Shown here piece after piece: positions 45,932 to 59,366 of a stretch of 64,000 bases of DNA. Source of the DNA: Parietaria judaica (taxonomy: Eukaryota > Streptophyta > Magnoliopsida > Rosales > Urticaceae). The notes below the pieces were generated by a model, which ran no database searches, was not told the origin of the DNA, and saw only the letters and a list, made by a program, of their open reading frames with translations. Location: the NCBI GenBank assembly GCA_954871525.1, contig OX940862.1, forward strand, positions 10,746,501 through 10,810,500, in the 5' to 3' direction. Position numbers and translations under genes: made by a program. Position 1 is the first letter of the stretch. Each line of letters opens with the position of its first letter.

Positions 45932-46378
45932 TCAACTTTCTGGCCACAGACAGGTTAGCGGTTTCCCTTTTCGACAGCTGATGACGCAGTCTGCGACCAC
46001 ATTCTGTAGCTGCTTCTCGAGATCTTCTACCGATTGGCAGGCGTCTATGATCTGCAGTCAATCGAAGAGAAAGAAATCAGCACGTTAGTTCGACTTAAGT
46101 GTCCATGTCTTTGTGGCCAATGAATACTTCGACGTGAACGGAAGACCCTCAACAGAACACGGCTGTTTTTATGCATCTTCTTCTGTTATCGCGTTTTAAA
46201 GGGCCATACCCAAGAATTATTGACCGCAGTTTTACGTAAGAACATAAAACTACCGAGTCTTACCTTCCAAGAAGAGTCATGGAGAGCTTGATAGTGTTCT
46301 CTGACTTTCCTCTGAAATTCTAGCTGCTCGTACCGTTCTCCTCCATAGCCTCCTCTTTCGGCGGCTTTCTGTATATAA

Positions 46379-46411
<33 letters not shown>

Positions 46412-47423
46412 AAACTGATTAAGTGCTTGTAAAAGAGAACGTCCGACGAATTATAGCTCTAAAATTCAAATTGACAAAACTCGTGTAAAAAGGAATCTAT
46501 TAGAATCTGTGAGTCCACTAAACCGATTACCTCAGGCGGTATATCAAGGAATAGCACAAGATCCGGAGCCAATAGCCCAACTTCTGGAGCCTAATGACCA
46601 TCAAAATCATCGATTAGAAACCGTGCATGAATAAGAATTTCTAACTCAGAAACTTGAATATGTCACCTTGCACCAATCAAAATCTAGTCCTTTGGCAGCA
46701 GAGAAAGCCACGCCGGAATAAGAATAGCGGTCAACGATGATCGTGGTTCCTGATTGCAACTTTGTTTCCATTAGTGACCTGCATATATGTATTCACGATC
46801 AATCAGTCTTCGTCCTCTCCACAATCGAATTTTTATTCTTAAGTTTAGGGCGATACGGCAAACCTCTTCTCCCAACGGTTAGCGCTGAAAAGAAGATGAA
46901 TAGCGCGATCGTCTAACTGAGACTCATTCGAAAGATACGAAGATATCATTTGCCCGACGCCCGTGCTTCGGTTTGGGAATCGCCACAGTTCAGCATTATG
47001 ACCCAATCCTTCCAAATACTTGTGTAACCTACCAGACTGTGTCGTTTTGCCACACCGATCCAAGCCTTCCAGAACTACCAATCCGCCACGTGACTCACCA
47101 TTCCCGCCGCTTGAATTAGGCTTTTGGGTATTGGCCATTTGAGCAAAACGACGGAACGGACGTTTCTGAGAAAAGTTCAACTGAAGAAGCAGTGATCTTT
47201 GAGTTAGTGTCTTCCCGAAACTCCTGAAAAATCAGCCGTATCAATTTAAAAATCTCCCAAAAGAGAAATATTGAAACTCTTATTGCAACATGTTTTCGAG
47301 GGATAAAAAAGTCAAACAGAAGATCGTAACGAGCCTAAAAAATTTAAATCAATCCATTAAGAGAGAAGATAGCAGGAAATCATACAAAGTCTTATAAATA
47401 GTGAGAGAAGAAGCATGGACCAT
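45932..47423 (-). CDS. Thymidylate kinase (dTMP kinase)
   Basis: Phosphorylates dTMP to dTDP with ATP, for nuclear and organellar DNA synthesis. Six exons: 47386-47423, 46864-47223, 46667-46778, 46531-46590, 46264-46368, 45932-46051; 795 nt, 264 aa. The start [12 protein letters not shown] sits on a short first exon spliced in frame; a second in-frame Met (MANTQKP, residue 42) could give a cytosolic/nuclear form, and the basic, acid-free first 40 residues look like a mitochondrial or plastid presequence. P-loop GLDRCGKTT (66-74), substrate motif [10 protein letters not shown], lid-side [28 protein letters not shown], and [12 protein letters not shown]. Catalytic residues are intact. Two starts giving dual targeting is an inference, in line with known plant TMPK. 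Confidence 0.9.
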
Positions 47424-48814
47424 CTATCTTCCAGTTTCATGAACTGCAAACAACAAAAATAACGAGCATCTAAGACGGTAGATCAGACTGGAAATCACGA
47501 GCATATATCGATGTCTTCGCAGAGTTGCTCTATCATGTTATTTCTTACAAAAACGACAGATCGCATAATTGCCGTGCAACGGAAGAAGAAAGCTGTATCC
47601 TTCTCACGTCTTTACTCAATGTTTTTACGTTAGAATCGTTATAACACTGTGGCGATATAACAAAAAATAAGATTCAGAAACATATCAGTATAGTTCTTTA
47701 TACAAATATCAGGCATCAGTTATCACAGTTCAGCATAGAAGAAGATATCGTTGAGACATTTCATCGAACAACCCATGTGCAGTTTTACAGGTCACAACCC
47801 TCTATCGCGATTTCCATCCAAAACCCAGAAAGAAAAATGTCAAAATTCAGATTAAAATCGGACAAAAATATCGAATGCTAGCATATTCATACGCAACGCT
47901 TTCCATTACAGTCATACTTGCGTATGAACATCCGAATCGCGAATTCATCGACCAACAGAACCAAATTTCTGAGATTTGACGATGATGATCCAATCACTGA
48001 CATACCTTTGGATTTGGTTGAGTGTGAGTCGGAGATTCGAAGGCCGCAAATTCCAGACTCGGCTTCAACAAGTCAGAGGAAAGCTCTCTTAAGCTTTGTA
48101 GCTGAAATATTGAATCAAAACGACATGTCGTTTTGGCTGATTAGCGTCTAGTTATATATTCCTATGTTAATTGGTATATAAAATAAAAATATTAATATAC
48201 GCATAATTTATAACATAATTTAATTGACATATAAATTATTTAAATCGATTGTCTTAAAAACTGAAATGTGATAAATAAATCAAGAAAATCTGAGATCTTT
48301 CAACTTAATAAATAAGGTTGATGACGATGTGACTTTGTTTTATTGACCGTTGATTCTAGCTTTGCCAGTAATAAAAAAGTTGTATTTCATTTAATATTGC
48401 CTTCTTCGGTTTTCCGTCGATTAAGAATTGATTCACCTGAGAACCGTTATAACGGTTTTCTTTTTATGTTCATTAATCGTTATCTAAATATTTTAATCTG
48501 TCACGAGAGATATTTTTTTATTTTTTTACATGTTTTCTTCTTATTTTAGATTCAGAAGATGCCACAAGATAATGAAACTCCATGTTATTTTTTCTCAAAA
48601 ATCCTTTCACTATATAAAAAAAAAGTGCATTTTAAATTGGCCATCTCTGTATACTCTCTCCTAACACTCTTATCAACAACAAATAATTTAAATGTGAAAA
48701 AATAAAAAATAAAAAGACCGAGTTTGGTCGAAAGCGCTATAAACACAAACGTCGTCGTTGTATGAAGGAAATCAAATTTCCTTTACATCTTTTGCCCCGA
48801 CCAGACGTGTTCCG
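47424..48814. other. Thymidylate kinase upstream and CslA downstream region
   Basis: AT-rich, with the thymidylate kinase promoter near 47430-47800 and the CslA 3' UTR before 48815. An open frame at 47918-48151 has no recognisable product. No gene supported. Confidence 0.4.
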
Positions 48815-51800
48815 TTACGCGTTGGGGACGAACGTTCCTACGTATCCGACTCCGGCTATGAAGAAAGCGATGGATTGGAGGAAGAGGAAGATGCAGTAGC
48901 CGTTGCTCCCGAACGACAGGTCGTAGCAACCCACGAAGAAGAGGTACGCGCCGACCGCGAGCTCGAACATGTGAAATCTGTTGAGAAAACCCAAAAAAAA
49001 ATCGACAAAGCATATCAAAATTTCAGCTAGGTTGAGCGTAAAATTCGGTTGCTTGTGCTGCAAGTAAAAGTATCTTTTGAGGATATTCGAAACGGAACTT
49101 ACCGTTCTCCGACCCCGAAACGAGGCTTCTTGAACGATTTCGACGCCGATTTGACCTTCATAGCGTCTCCCAATTTGTCAGTGACGATCCATTCGTTCAC
49201 GGTCCCAACCTCTAAGAGACCGATGAAAGTCGCCTTCGTGCGGTGCAACGACATGACGTTCTCGAACAGAATCCAGAATATCAGCAGGTGGAATGATCTG
49301 CAACCCGAAAAATATTAGGAAATACATAAGAAAATGGTATGCGAATTATGGCCGGAATAAACGAGAGAGTACCTCGGAGTTCCAACAGCGTTGAGGAGAG
49401 TGATTATGGAAGGAATGTATACAGAGCCCCACTTAGGCACTTGCACTTCGGGGACCAACACCGTCGCCGGCATCACAATGCAGTAGAACACGAATGTCAC
49501 GATGTGAGCCACGATCTTCCGTACAAAGAAGAAGCTGTAGATCACGTGGAACTTCTTCAACGCGGTAACTTTCTGCATTAGAAACGTGCCCGGAAATGTC
49601 AATTTTACGTTTGCTCGAGCATATTGATCGCTAGGAACGGGATTGAACCTTGTTTCTTATGATCTCCATGGCCATTTTCCGGAAGAGATTTGCAGGGCCG
49701 CAGGACCACCGGTGCTGCTGATAACGGTAGGCCTTGAAAGTGCTCGGAAGCTCGCTTTTCACCTGAATTTGCACGCTCATTCGTCAATAACGGCTGCTTT
49801 TTTCACATATACGTTTTTATATGGCGAGCGTTTTCTGACTTTTATGTCGCAGGGCTTGAACCGTGTATTTCAAGGATGGTTGAATGCTCTATCAAATGAA
49901 ATTATGTTCTTTTAGGCCATTTCGTCGTTACGAGGCTCGAATTTTACCCTGAGATCGGAAAGATAGACGAACTTCCAGCCGCCAAGGCTTGCTCGGACGG
50001 CCAAGTCCATGTCTTCCACGGTAGTGCGGTGATTCCATCCGCCCGCCTCGTTCAACGCGGAAAGTCTCCAAATACCCGCCGTGCCTGCGCAGACACGTTT
50101 TTTTTACGCAATCAAATACTATATATACCTAAACAGGGTGAGAATTTAGAAAAGATGCATCAAACATATATATATATATTTGCTTACCGTTGAAGCCAAA
50201 GAAGGCGTAGGCCATGGAGCCCACTTCTTGCTCAACTGTAAAGTGATAGTCCAAAGACATTTCTTGCATTCTTGTCATCAAACATTCATCCGAATTCACT
50301 GAAATAAATTATGCGGGAAGAATTAAGTACTTGTATAATTTAAAAGTAATAAATAAAAAGTAAAGATAAATATATAAGATAAACTATATTAAAAAAAATT
50401 ACTTTTTTTACTCTTTATGTTTCTAAATATTCTATATTAAATTCTTTTTAAAATACCTACAATTGACTATCGATAAAATATGAAATATTTATGTCAAAAT
50501 AAATTTAGAGAGTAATTTGGGTTTTTGAGAAATTAAATTGGTTGGTGGAGAGTATAGAAATGAAACTAAAGTATACTTTAAGGGTATATTTTATCTGTTT
50601 ATAAAATAAAGAGTAATTAAAAAACATATTTAAAATCAAAATTCCCAACTAAATAAGATGTCACCTCTTCACCTAATCACTAAGAATGTTGATTAGCCAC
50701 TAAAAGTGAGCACAAATGATGATGTGGATGGTTTAACATAAACATGAAACTCAAAACGACATAAACATGAAATATATTCAAAGCTACCGACACCTTCCTT
50801 TAGTCTTAGATTTTAATCACACGTGCTTTATTTATAGTTTAATTTAGAAAACATGGACCATAAATTAGATAGTAATTAGTAAATATAATTTTTATTTTGT
50901 GAAGAAAGCAATACCGAATTTCCACCGTGCTTGGACAAGAGCAATCTTGGGATTATCAATGAGGAAGGGGACGGTCCGCCAGAGGAAGTCGGGCTCGGGT
51001 TGGAAATCGGCGTCGAAGATGGCGACGTAGTCGCACTGCTTGACATAGCTGTGCTTCATTCCTTCCTTTAATGCCCCTGCTTTGTATCCATTTCTGTTGT
51101 CCCTAATCTCATACTTAATGTTGATTCCTTTGCTTGCCCATCTTTGGCATTCCATTTCCACCAAATTCTGTTTCATTTAAAATGGCAATAAACCAAAATT
51201 AGTGAATTTTGGAAAATCAAATGTATTGATGTAACATTAAAAGAATTTTGACCAATAATCTCATATTGTTTTGTTTTGGAACAAATACTGACATGGGATA
51301 TCTCACAAAAAGGGAATGTTGAAAGTTGAAACATTAAGCTAATTTGGAGGAGGCAGTGAGATGGTTAATTGTGGCAAAACTACTTAATTTTTTCAAAATA
51401 ATACAATAAATTTTTATTTTTAGTTACGTTGATTAAATAGTACTTAAGATCGCAAATTTTATTATTATTATTATTGAGTTTCAATTTGAGAAATACACGT
51501 ATGAATGACTTACATTTAACATAACACATGTGCGACGAAAAAACCGAAAGAATATGCAGCGTTAAATTTTTAATAGATTTGAGTACTTTTAATGCATTTA
51601 ACCTTAATTGTAGGGTCCGTTGAATCATCAAGAATTTGGATGATGATCCTATCGGACGGCCAGGAAAGCCCACACGCTGCTCCAATGGAAAGCTGATAAA
51701 CCTGCGCATCACATTAATTTAATTATTATATATAAAAAAAGAGTGTGAACTGTGAAATCTATATAGGGATTGTAAGCATTAATCATTGTCATCTGACAGC

Positions 51801-52501
51801 AACCAATCACTAATATGACGTCTATATTAATTTTGGAAGAAAAAGAGAATTTCACTTCTCATAATTATTAAATTCATTTTATCATAAATATATATCATTT
51901 AATTCTGAAATCAAAACTTCATACCTTAATTATCAAATGCCCTTTAATTTAAGAGTAATTTATTTTGCATTAAAACCCAATTGAAGCAAAATTGGAAATA
52001 AGGGTATTTTTATAATATCCAAAGGAAGGTACATAAATGTAAACCTTTCCAAAATAACTAGGGGAATTACTCACGCTTGGCACATTTATTAAAAAAACCA
52101 TTAAAGTTTTATATGTTTATTATTTTATTTAAATAATTTGTTTTTTTAAATAATTAATCTAGCAAAATTTTTGTAAATGACATTAATAAAATTCATCCTT
52201 AAACCCTAAAGAAAAAAAGTTTTTCCTTGGGTACCTCTTTTTCATTGTACATGGGGACTTGGACCAAGACCATGGGGTACGAGGAATTTCCGAGCTCGAG
52301 ATCGTCGTTGATGGGCTCGCACTTGTACTTCTTCTTCGGAGTTTGTCGGAGCAGCTTTACCACGCTTATCACCACTCCCATGTACACCTTCTCCACGAAC
52401 AGCATCACCGACATCACCAGACACACCCCGACCAGCCACCTCAGCACCGGCACCACCACCGGCGACCTCGCCTCCGCCCACACCATCCCCACCGAATCCA
52501 T
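48815..52501 (-). CDS. CSLA: Cellulose synthase-like A, glucomannan 4-beta-mannosyltransferase
   Basis: Golgi GT2 enzyme that makes the beta-1,4-mannan or glucomannan backbone from GDP-mannose and GDP-glucose. Nine exons: 52235-52501, 51603-51701, 50915-51167, 50188-50298, 49948-50084, 49649-49762, 49373-49572, 49103-49297, 48815-48977; 1539 nt, 512 aa. N-terminal membrane segment about 21-50; [21 protein letters not shown] motifs at 114-118 (DDSTD), 174-176 (DAD) and TVEDMD (Asp268); QQHRW 304-308. C-terminal membrane helices [38 protein letters not shown] and [26 protein letters not shown], ending [10 protein letters not shown]. The intron pattern and motifs fit CslA, probably close to the CSLA2/CSLA9 type. 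All D,D,D,QxxRW residues are intact. Confidence 0.93.
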
Positions 52502-55194
52502 ATATCTGTCTATATATCTAATATCTGTCTATAGAGAGACTTTCTTTTATATATGTGTATATACGGATGGTTTTGCTTCTGTGTTACGTGAGATTCTGAT
52601 GACACCCCACGTGAAAGATTGTGTATATATATGTATGTATATGTTACAGTACTTGCACTCCAAGAAGCTTGTGGGACTAGAGAGACAGAGATTTCTCTCT
52701 TCTTCTTCTCTAGAAAAACTTGTCAGAATGATGATCAGTGGCTTCTCTCTCTCTCTCGCTTCTCGAGAGAGTGTGTATGGTACTGTTAGAGAGATACAAG
52801 AAGATGAAGCTCGTGTGAGTGTATATATATACATACACGAACATGTATATGTAAGAAGATATGTATGTGGTCAAAGGTGGAGAGAGACAGTTGACCGAAT
52901 AAACAATGAATGAACGTTTGAGTTTGGAAAGAAGACAACTAGACCAGACTGGTTTCTTTCATCACTATTAATTACCATAAAGCTATTTAATTAATTATTT
53001 TCATATTTATTGCTTCATTATTTTTCTTGTTATCAATCAATGATTTGGTTGCTTTATTCTCCTCATTTAATCAATTAATTAATTTTATTTCTTTTGGTTC
53101 ATCAAAAGTTTATTGATCATGATCATCAACTGATTGCAGATGGTTTGGCTTTCGTTGTCTGAGATGGTGGCAACACATATTTAAATGTTAATTAAATTAT
53201 TGAATTTTAACTAATGAAATTAATTGAGTCAAGACACAAATATTAATTTATGATTACTACCTAGAATTTGATTAAAATATTAAGTTACGCATATATTATA
53301 TTTATTATAAGAGAATATTATATAGCATATTGTAACTAAGTCAGTACATAAGATTCTTCACAAATATAGTGATGGTTATAGGTAGTATCGCCGAAACTTG
53401 ATTTCACGTTTTTATTTTATATTTGTGTGTATTGCATGCAGATAAATAAATGCTGAAATATATTATTGGAATAATCATTTTTGGTTTAAAAAAGAGATCT
53501 AAAATACGAGCCAATCGATCTGACAAAAATTAAACACATACAATCATATATAATAAGTGCTTTTATTGAATTTATAGTTTGCTAATTAGTCATCGATTTC
53601 AGGTATATATATAAATAATGGAGGGCTCAAGCTTCGTCTTTTTTTAGTTCTCATTCAAGGTATGCTTTTAGCTTAAAAAACGTGTTCTTGATAATATATA
53701 TATATATATATAGCTGATATATTACAATAACGTTTAAGTATTATGACTAGTGGCATTAAATATTTTAATATCAATTAAATTGAGGCATGAGCACCATATA
53801 TAATAATTAATAATACCGAATTTATAAGAACTTATAAGTTATAACCAAAACTAAATAATGACTTTCTATGCAACAAGGACGTAATCTATTAACTTTTTCT
53901 TTTAATGTTTTATAAAACTTATACGAGTTTTTTTTTTTTAATTATTCTTACGTGCTAAGCCCTTCTTGCATTAATACTAAGCCTCGGGATTTGTATTATA
54001 ACAAGAGTACTCAAGCTACATCCAAGGTCATGCCTCAAATTTTAGGGATCCTCTACGAGCATTTTTGGAGCGCCCCACGAAAATTGCAAAATAAATTTTG
54101 ATGCAAAAGTATATAAGATATTTATATAATAAATAATTAATCATTCAAATAATGACGCGACTAGCATTTTTAGAGGCAAAAGTACTAGTCAAATGTAATT
54201 TAAAGTAATTGCGGGGCTCTCCAATTGAATTTTTAAAGCCCTTAAAGGTTAAATTATTTTATCACTATAAGGGCGGCCTACTCCGCCTCTCCTCAAGCAC
54301 GACCTACGTCATGGCAAGTTTTATAAGCTTGTACATTATCTTAATTTCCCTGAATTAGGTAAACTAGGCCGATCAAAAATGTCTTGCATGTTTGATTAAT
54401 TAAATGATACTTTAAATTAGTGCAAAAAACTTAGACGTAAAAGAGCACGCCAATTTGGATCGATGATAATTTAATCCATATATTGATATATACATATATA
54501 TACAATAAGATATATAATAATAGTCGTTGATTAAATAATTAAATGAATGGTGAATAGCAAAGCAAAAATGATTGGGCTCCAAAAAATAAACGAGTTATTC
54601 GATGCTTTACTTTAGTTGTGGGAATAAGTTCCAAAAGTTGTTATGAGATTTGAAAGTGAGTCTAAAACTCATTATGCAGGTTGTTTCTTTCTAGATAATT
54701 AATTAAAAGCATAATTACAACCAGAATTATTTTGTATATAATATATACCATATACCCAATTGAAGTTGTTGAACATGTCCTTCAACAAGATTGGCTTGCA
54801 TGTCAACCTTATGCAATTAATATGTGTACAACTTCTATATATAATAGCCAAAAAGAAAAGTTTGCGACATAAGTACTTTTAAATCAGCAATATTTTGCAA
54901 CATTTTTTTTAAATCATAAAATTGTGGCAAAAATACCCAAAATCTTTATTTTTTTGTTGGTACCGAATTTATAGCGTAACGTGTCAAATTTTAAATGACA
55001 CACGTAAGGTTATACAAGGCTCAAATGCTCTCTCGTACATAACATTTGACACGTGACGGTACAAATTGGCGTACAAACAAAATTTCGATTTTATTGGACT
55101 TTAGACATCTTGTTGTGACCTTTTAAGTTTTGATAATATGTGGCTAACTTTTCTTGACTCAGGGTTACATATGTCGCAAATTTCTCAGCCAATA

Positions 55195-55232
<38 letters not shown>

Positions 55233-55289
55233 GATAAAAAGTTGGATAATCAATCCTTTATATCAAGCTTGTTAAATGAAATTATAGTT

Positions 55290-55501
55290 TTATATGACAT
55301 TAATTCAAAATTAAGAAAAATTAGCTACCGTAATATTGCAGGACGCTTTGCACAAAGGTTTTATTTATTGTACAATCCACCGTCATGCAACGTGGGTGAA
55401 CGACGATTTTTAAATTGTCGTTCAGAGGCCACAGCTTGCACAACGGTTTTCAAAACCGTCATGCAAAGTGCATTTCTGAAGCCGGGTTTCGTAGTAGTAG
55501 A
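55290..55501. mobile_element. Degenerate CACTA-like remnant
   Basis: Contains sub-terminal-type repeats GCACAACGGTTTTCAAAACCG, TTTGCACAAAGGTTTT and GTCATGCAAAGTGC, and a right end whose complement is TACTACTACGAAACCC. Similar sub-repeats (GCATAGCGGTTTGG) occur in the element in CYP714 intron 4. No transposase. Confidence 0.35.
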
Positions 55502-56681
55502 AACCGAGCTCTAAATTAGACTAAAATTGTTCATTATCGTATTAATATGGAATCCAATGTCTTATTAGGCTAATCCGAGGTTGAATAATAATTAGTAGCT
55601 TGTTAAGTATCATTTTATTCATATATATATATAGATAATTTGGATATTATTGACTTGCTTTTTCTCTGAGAGCATTTATAAATGAAACAAATGCGAATGA
55701 TTTTCCATTTTATTCAACTATGGTTCACCATGGAAAACTAATTATTAGACTTCTTTCACTTCTTTTTTTTTTCTTTTTCTTTTTGTAAACGCGCGCATTC
55801 CTTACAAAATCTACATACCACAATTAAATCTATATTTTTTATTGAATATGTATGTATTGAATTAATTAGTGGATGGTTTTTCTGTATTTTTATAATTATT
55901 TCGAAGATTAGGAGAAAGATTAACATTAAGCATCATTAAACCTACCGACTAAACTTGGTTGATTAATATTTTAGGGTTCAGAAATCACCCGTCATGGTTC
56001 GATGGAACATCATTTTAATGGCATTAGTAGTCAAACTATTGCTCACCAACCAAAGTATATGTAGCTATAATCATGATATTAGTCTAAGAAAATCTTATTT
56101 GTAATATATCTATATATATAATTGTATATCTTACTTGAATAAAGACAGTATCTATTTGTTGAATGACTTTATATTGTTGTTAATTAGTAGTAATCTGTAT
56201 AAATATTATGGATATTAGAGGCACATATAATATAAGTATCAATTTTTTTTCAAATAAGTAATAATAAATATTTTTTTTTATCGGACAAAATTATGAAACT
56301 CTAATACTAATTTCCGAGCACGAAAAAAATAGTATTTATCTTTTTCTTTATAATGATACTTGTGTCGCTAATAATTTTAAATATTATTTTTACTCATTTG
56401 TAACACACATGATCACGGAGCTAACAGAGAGTTCTGCTCATTGTCATGTATTGGATTTTTTTTCCTTCTATTTAATTTATTCTCAACTAATTAAATACTA
56501 ATAATAATGAATATAACTCATAAACGCACGTGTCGAATGATATACGTGTATCTGAATTGCAGCTGGTAATGTACAGAATAATAAGGCCAAAATCCCTTAT
56601 ACATTATAAATTATATTATTAATTACATAACAACCAATAATAATACTTTCGGTTGTCTATTTATAATGCATTTTAAATATT

Positions 56682-56705
56682 TATTTATTTATTTATTTAT
56701 TATTA

Positions 56706-56744
<39 letters not shown>
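56682..56744. repeat. TTTA/TTA microsatellite
   Basis: Uninterrupted TTTA units followed by about 13 TTA units; a candidate length-variable marker. Confidence 0.9.
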
Positions 56745-59366
56745 GCAATGGAGTACGTAGTTTCAAATAAGGTATACTAACATTAAAAGAAAAATACAAT
56801 TCATGCATGACTTGTTAAGTTTTTGCTTCTTATTATATTGACAAGCTGGTCCTAACTGCAACGCGATACACAATGCAACACATTCGAATATCATATAATT
56901 ATTTATTTGTTAATCAGAGAGTTCTGATATTTGAGATATATATTATTACAATTTTTTTCTTTTATCAATGATTTTTTTAGATAAATTAAAGACGGAGTCC
57001 CATGATCACGAGTGATATAATAATAATAATAGTTAATAATAATAATAATAATAATCCAATAAAAAATTAACGTACAAATACAATATATATACTAGTCAAA
57101 AGTTCAAGAGAAAATGTAGAAAGAAAAAAATTATTGAAAAAAGCCACACACACATATATGTTTGTGTAAAGGTTTTTTCAGTTAAAATGCAAGCAAATTA
57201 ATTAAGAGAGTAGTATTGCCGACAAACAGTTGGTTACAATGAGAAGCAACGCCATAAACTTACCAAGTACCAACATTTTGTATGACCATCCCAAATCACT
57301 ACTTCTAGAATTTACATGCATCTTAATTCAATAATAATAAATAAGTAAATAAAAATAGCTATATACATCCCAACTCCTCTAGAATAGAGCATATAATTGC
57401 AGTAAACTTTTCCTTGCCCAACAATTTTGATGCCATGTTGTTTTTTTTTTTTTTTTAATTTTCAAGATCCTAGGTGGCTAAGTAAATTTTTCGTTAAATT
57501 ATACACTTTTAGTAAATTAAGCTTTCTTCATCTATTTTAATACGGAAAATAAAGAATATTTAAATAATATGAAATAGATTATACTTTTATTCCTTATGAT
57601 TTTAAATACTAGTCTTTGCATCACCTTGCCACCTTATTGAACATGCCGACAAATATGTGAAATGAGATAGGAATGTGCATTATTGTATAAAATTGGAGTA
57701 AAATAAAAGTTAGTCATGAATTTAAGAAAACTAAATATTTTATATATTATTTTCCCAAAGAAATATTATGATAAGTCCATAAGTTTTGCCATTGAGTTAA
57801 AAGATCAACAATAATCTTTCCCTTTAAGACTTTTTCTTTATTTCTTGTATATTATAAGTTGTAGAAATTGTTGAATTAAACATCTCAACGGCTTTGTGAG
57901 GTGATCAATCGGTGAGAAGTCCCCCAAAGCCCTCCAATTAGTGTGTACTATTTCTACTCAATTTAACGACCAAAATCTTCACAGCTTCATAAGCAAGGTG
58001 GTTTACTAATAAGTTGCTTTCAATTCAAATTTCCCATTTCACAAAATAAAATTTTCGGTATAGAAGACAGCCTTAATTTTGATATAAAAATAAATAAAAG
58101 CAGAACTTATCATGTGAAAAAATATTGAGCACTAATTATAATCTAAGATGATGCTAATACTATTAACATATCATCATCAATTCTCATTCTTTGACTGGTC
58201 AATCACTTATCACTGTCATAGTCTGTAACTTATTGGAGAATATATATACAATATTTATAGAACTGTTAATTATAATTAAGGTACATATTCTTGTACTGAG
58301 GAAATGTGGTATAGCTATAAAGTAAAAGGAAGAAATAAAAGAAGGTGATAGTTGAGACCAAAAATGTTGAATCAAAAGCAAATCACACCCACATTGAGTA
58401 GTTTACAAGAAAGAAACACTTCATGTTTGTTGCATCATTGCCTCAATTACTAAGCCTGTCAATTACTTCACTACAGTCCTTTTCTCAACCAGTTAACCTT
58501 CTAGAGCAAGTCACGCAGAATATCGGGTCAGAGTTTGAGATTCAAATCCGTATTTCTCGAACTTCGAGTTCGTATTTTGTATGAACTTTTATGTAATTTG
58601 GAGCTTGGGATTAATTAAACCTAGTCATCAATCATCTCGGAAATGCTTTTTCTCTCTTCTGTTGTAACGCTTTTCGATCATACTGAATTTTTTTCCGTCT
58701 TTTGTCCGTAGTTATCTTCCTAAATTGGATTTTTCATTTGATATTTTTGTCGATTTATGTTTGTGTTCATTGTTATTTTGTGTTCGGTCTATAACATATT
58801 TGACCCAAATGAAAACTATGGACTTAAAAGCAGGTGATAATCATTATTAAGATATAAGAAAGTTTTCAAGCAAACATTGGTCAAAAAAATTATCGCACCT
58901 AACTTCTTCATTTGAGAGTGAAATTCGATTACTTTTACCGTGCCAGAAATTTCAGTCCAATGTAAGAATAATAAGAGAAATTGCTTTTAAGGGAAAGAAA
59001 ACTGGAGATTAACAACTTTAAAAGCAACTTATATTAGAAAAGAGTAGAATAGTACAGAATACATCTTTCATGTATTGTAATTCTAATAAAAAAACAGAAA
59101 TCAATCTTCCTTGGGTACTAAACAACGATAAACACGTTGAAAGCGCAAAGAGCTACCTCATTACGAGTGTTTGATGAAAGCGTCCTCTGCGAAAACGAGA
59201 ACACATGCAGATTCAAATTTATCCGCTTCGATGGTTCCCATGTCATATTCAACTGTACAAGTGAACATAAAACACAAGTGTGAGCTAGAAAATCTAAAAT
59301 CACGAGAAACAACAATACGATCCGTGCCAGAAAGAAAGAAAGAAAAAAATCGCGTTTCAAGATACC

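Larger units (their letters stand above)
52502..59366. other. 6.9-kb gene-free AT-rich region
   Basis: 52502-52920 is the CslA upstream region with several TATATA runs and CT-rich microsatellites. Beyond that I find only AT-rich DNA, microsatellites (53690-53711, 55197-55224, 56682-56744, 57015-57056) and degenerate element pieces. A stretch at 53990-54320 (GGGATCCTC...GCGCCCC, GGGCGGCCTACTCCGCC) looks like an old transposon remnant of uncertain type. No gene supported. Confidence 0.5.

Noticed and set aside
52227..52913. 228-aa plus-strand frame over the CslA start
   Set aside because: Antisense to CslA exon 1 and extends into microsatellite-rich promoter DNA.
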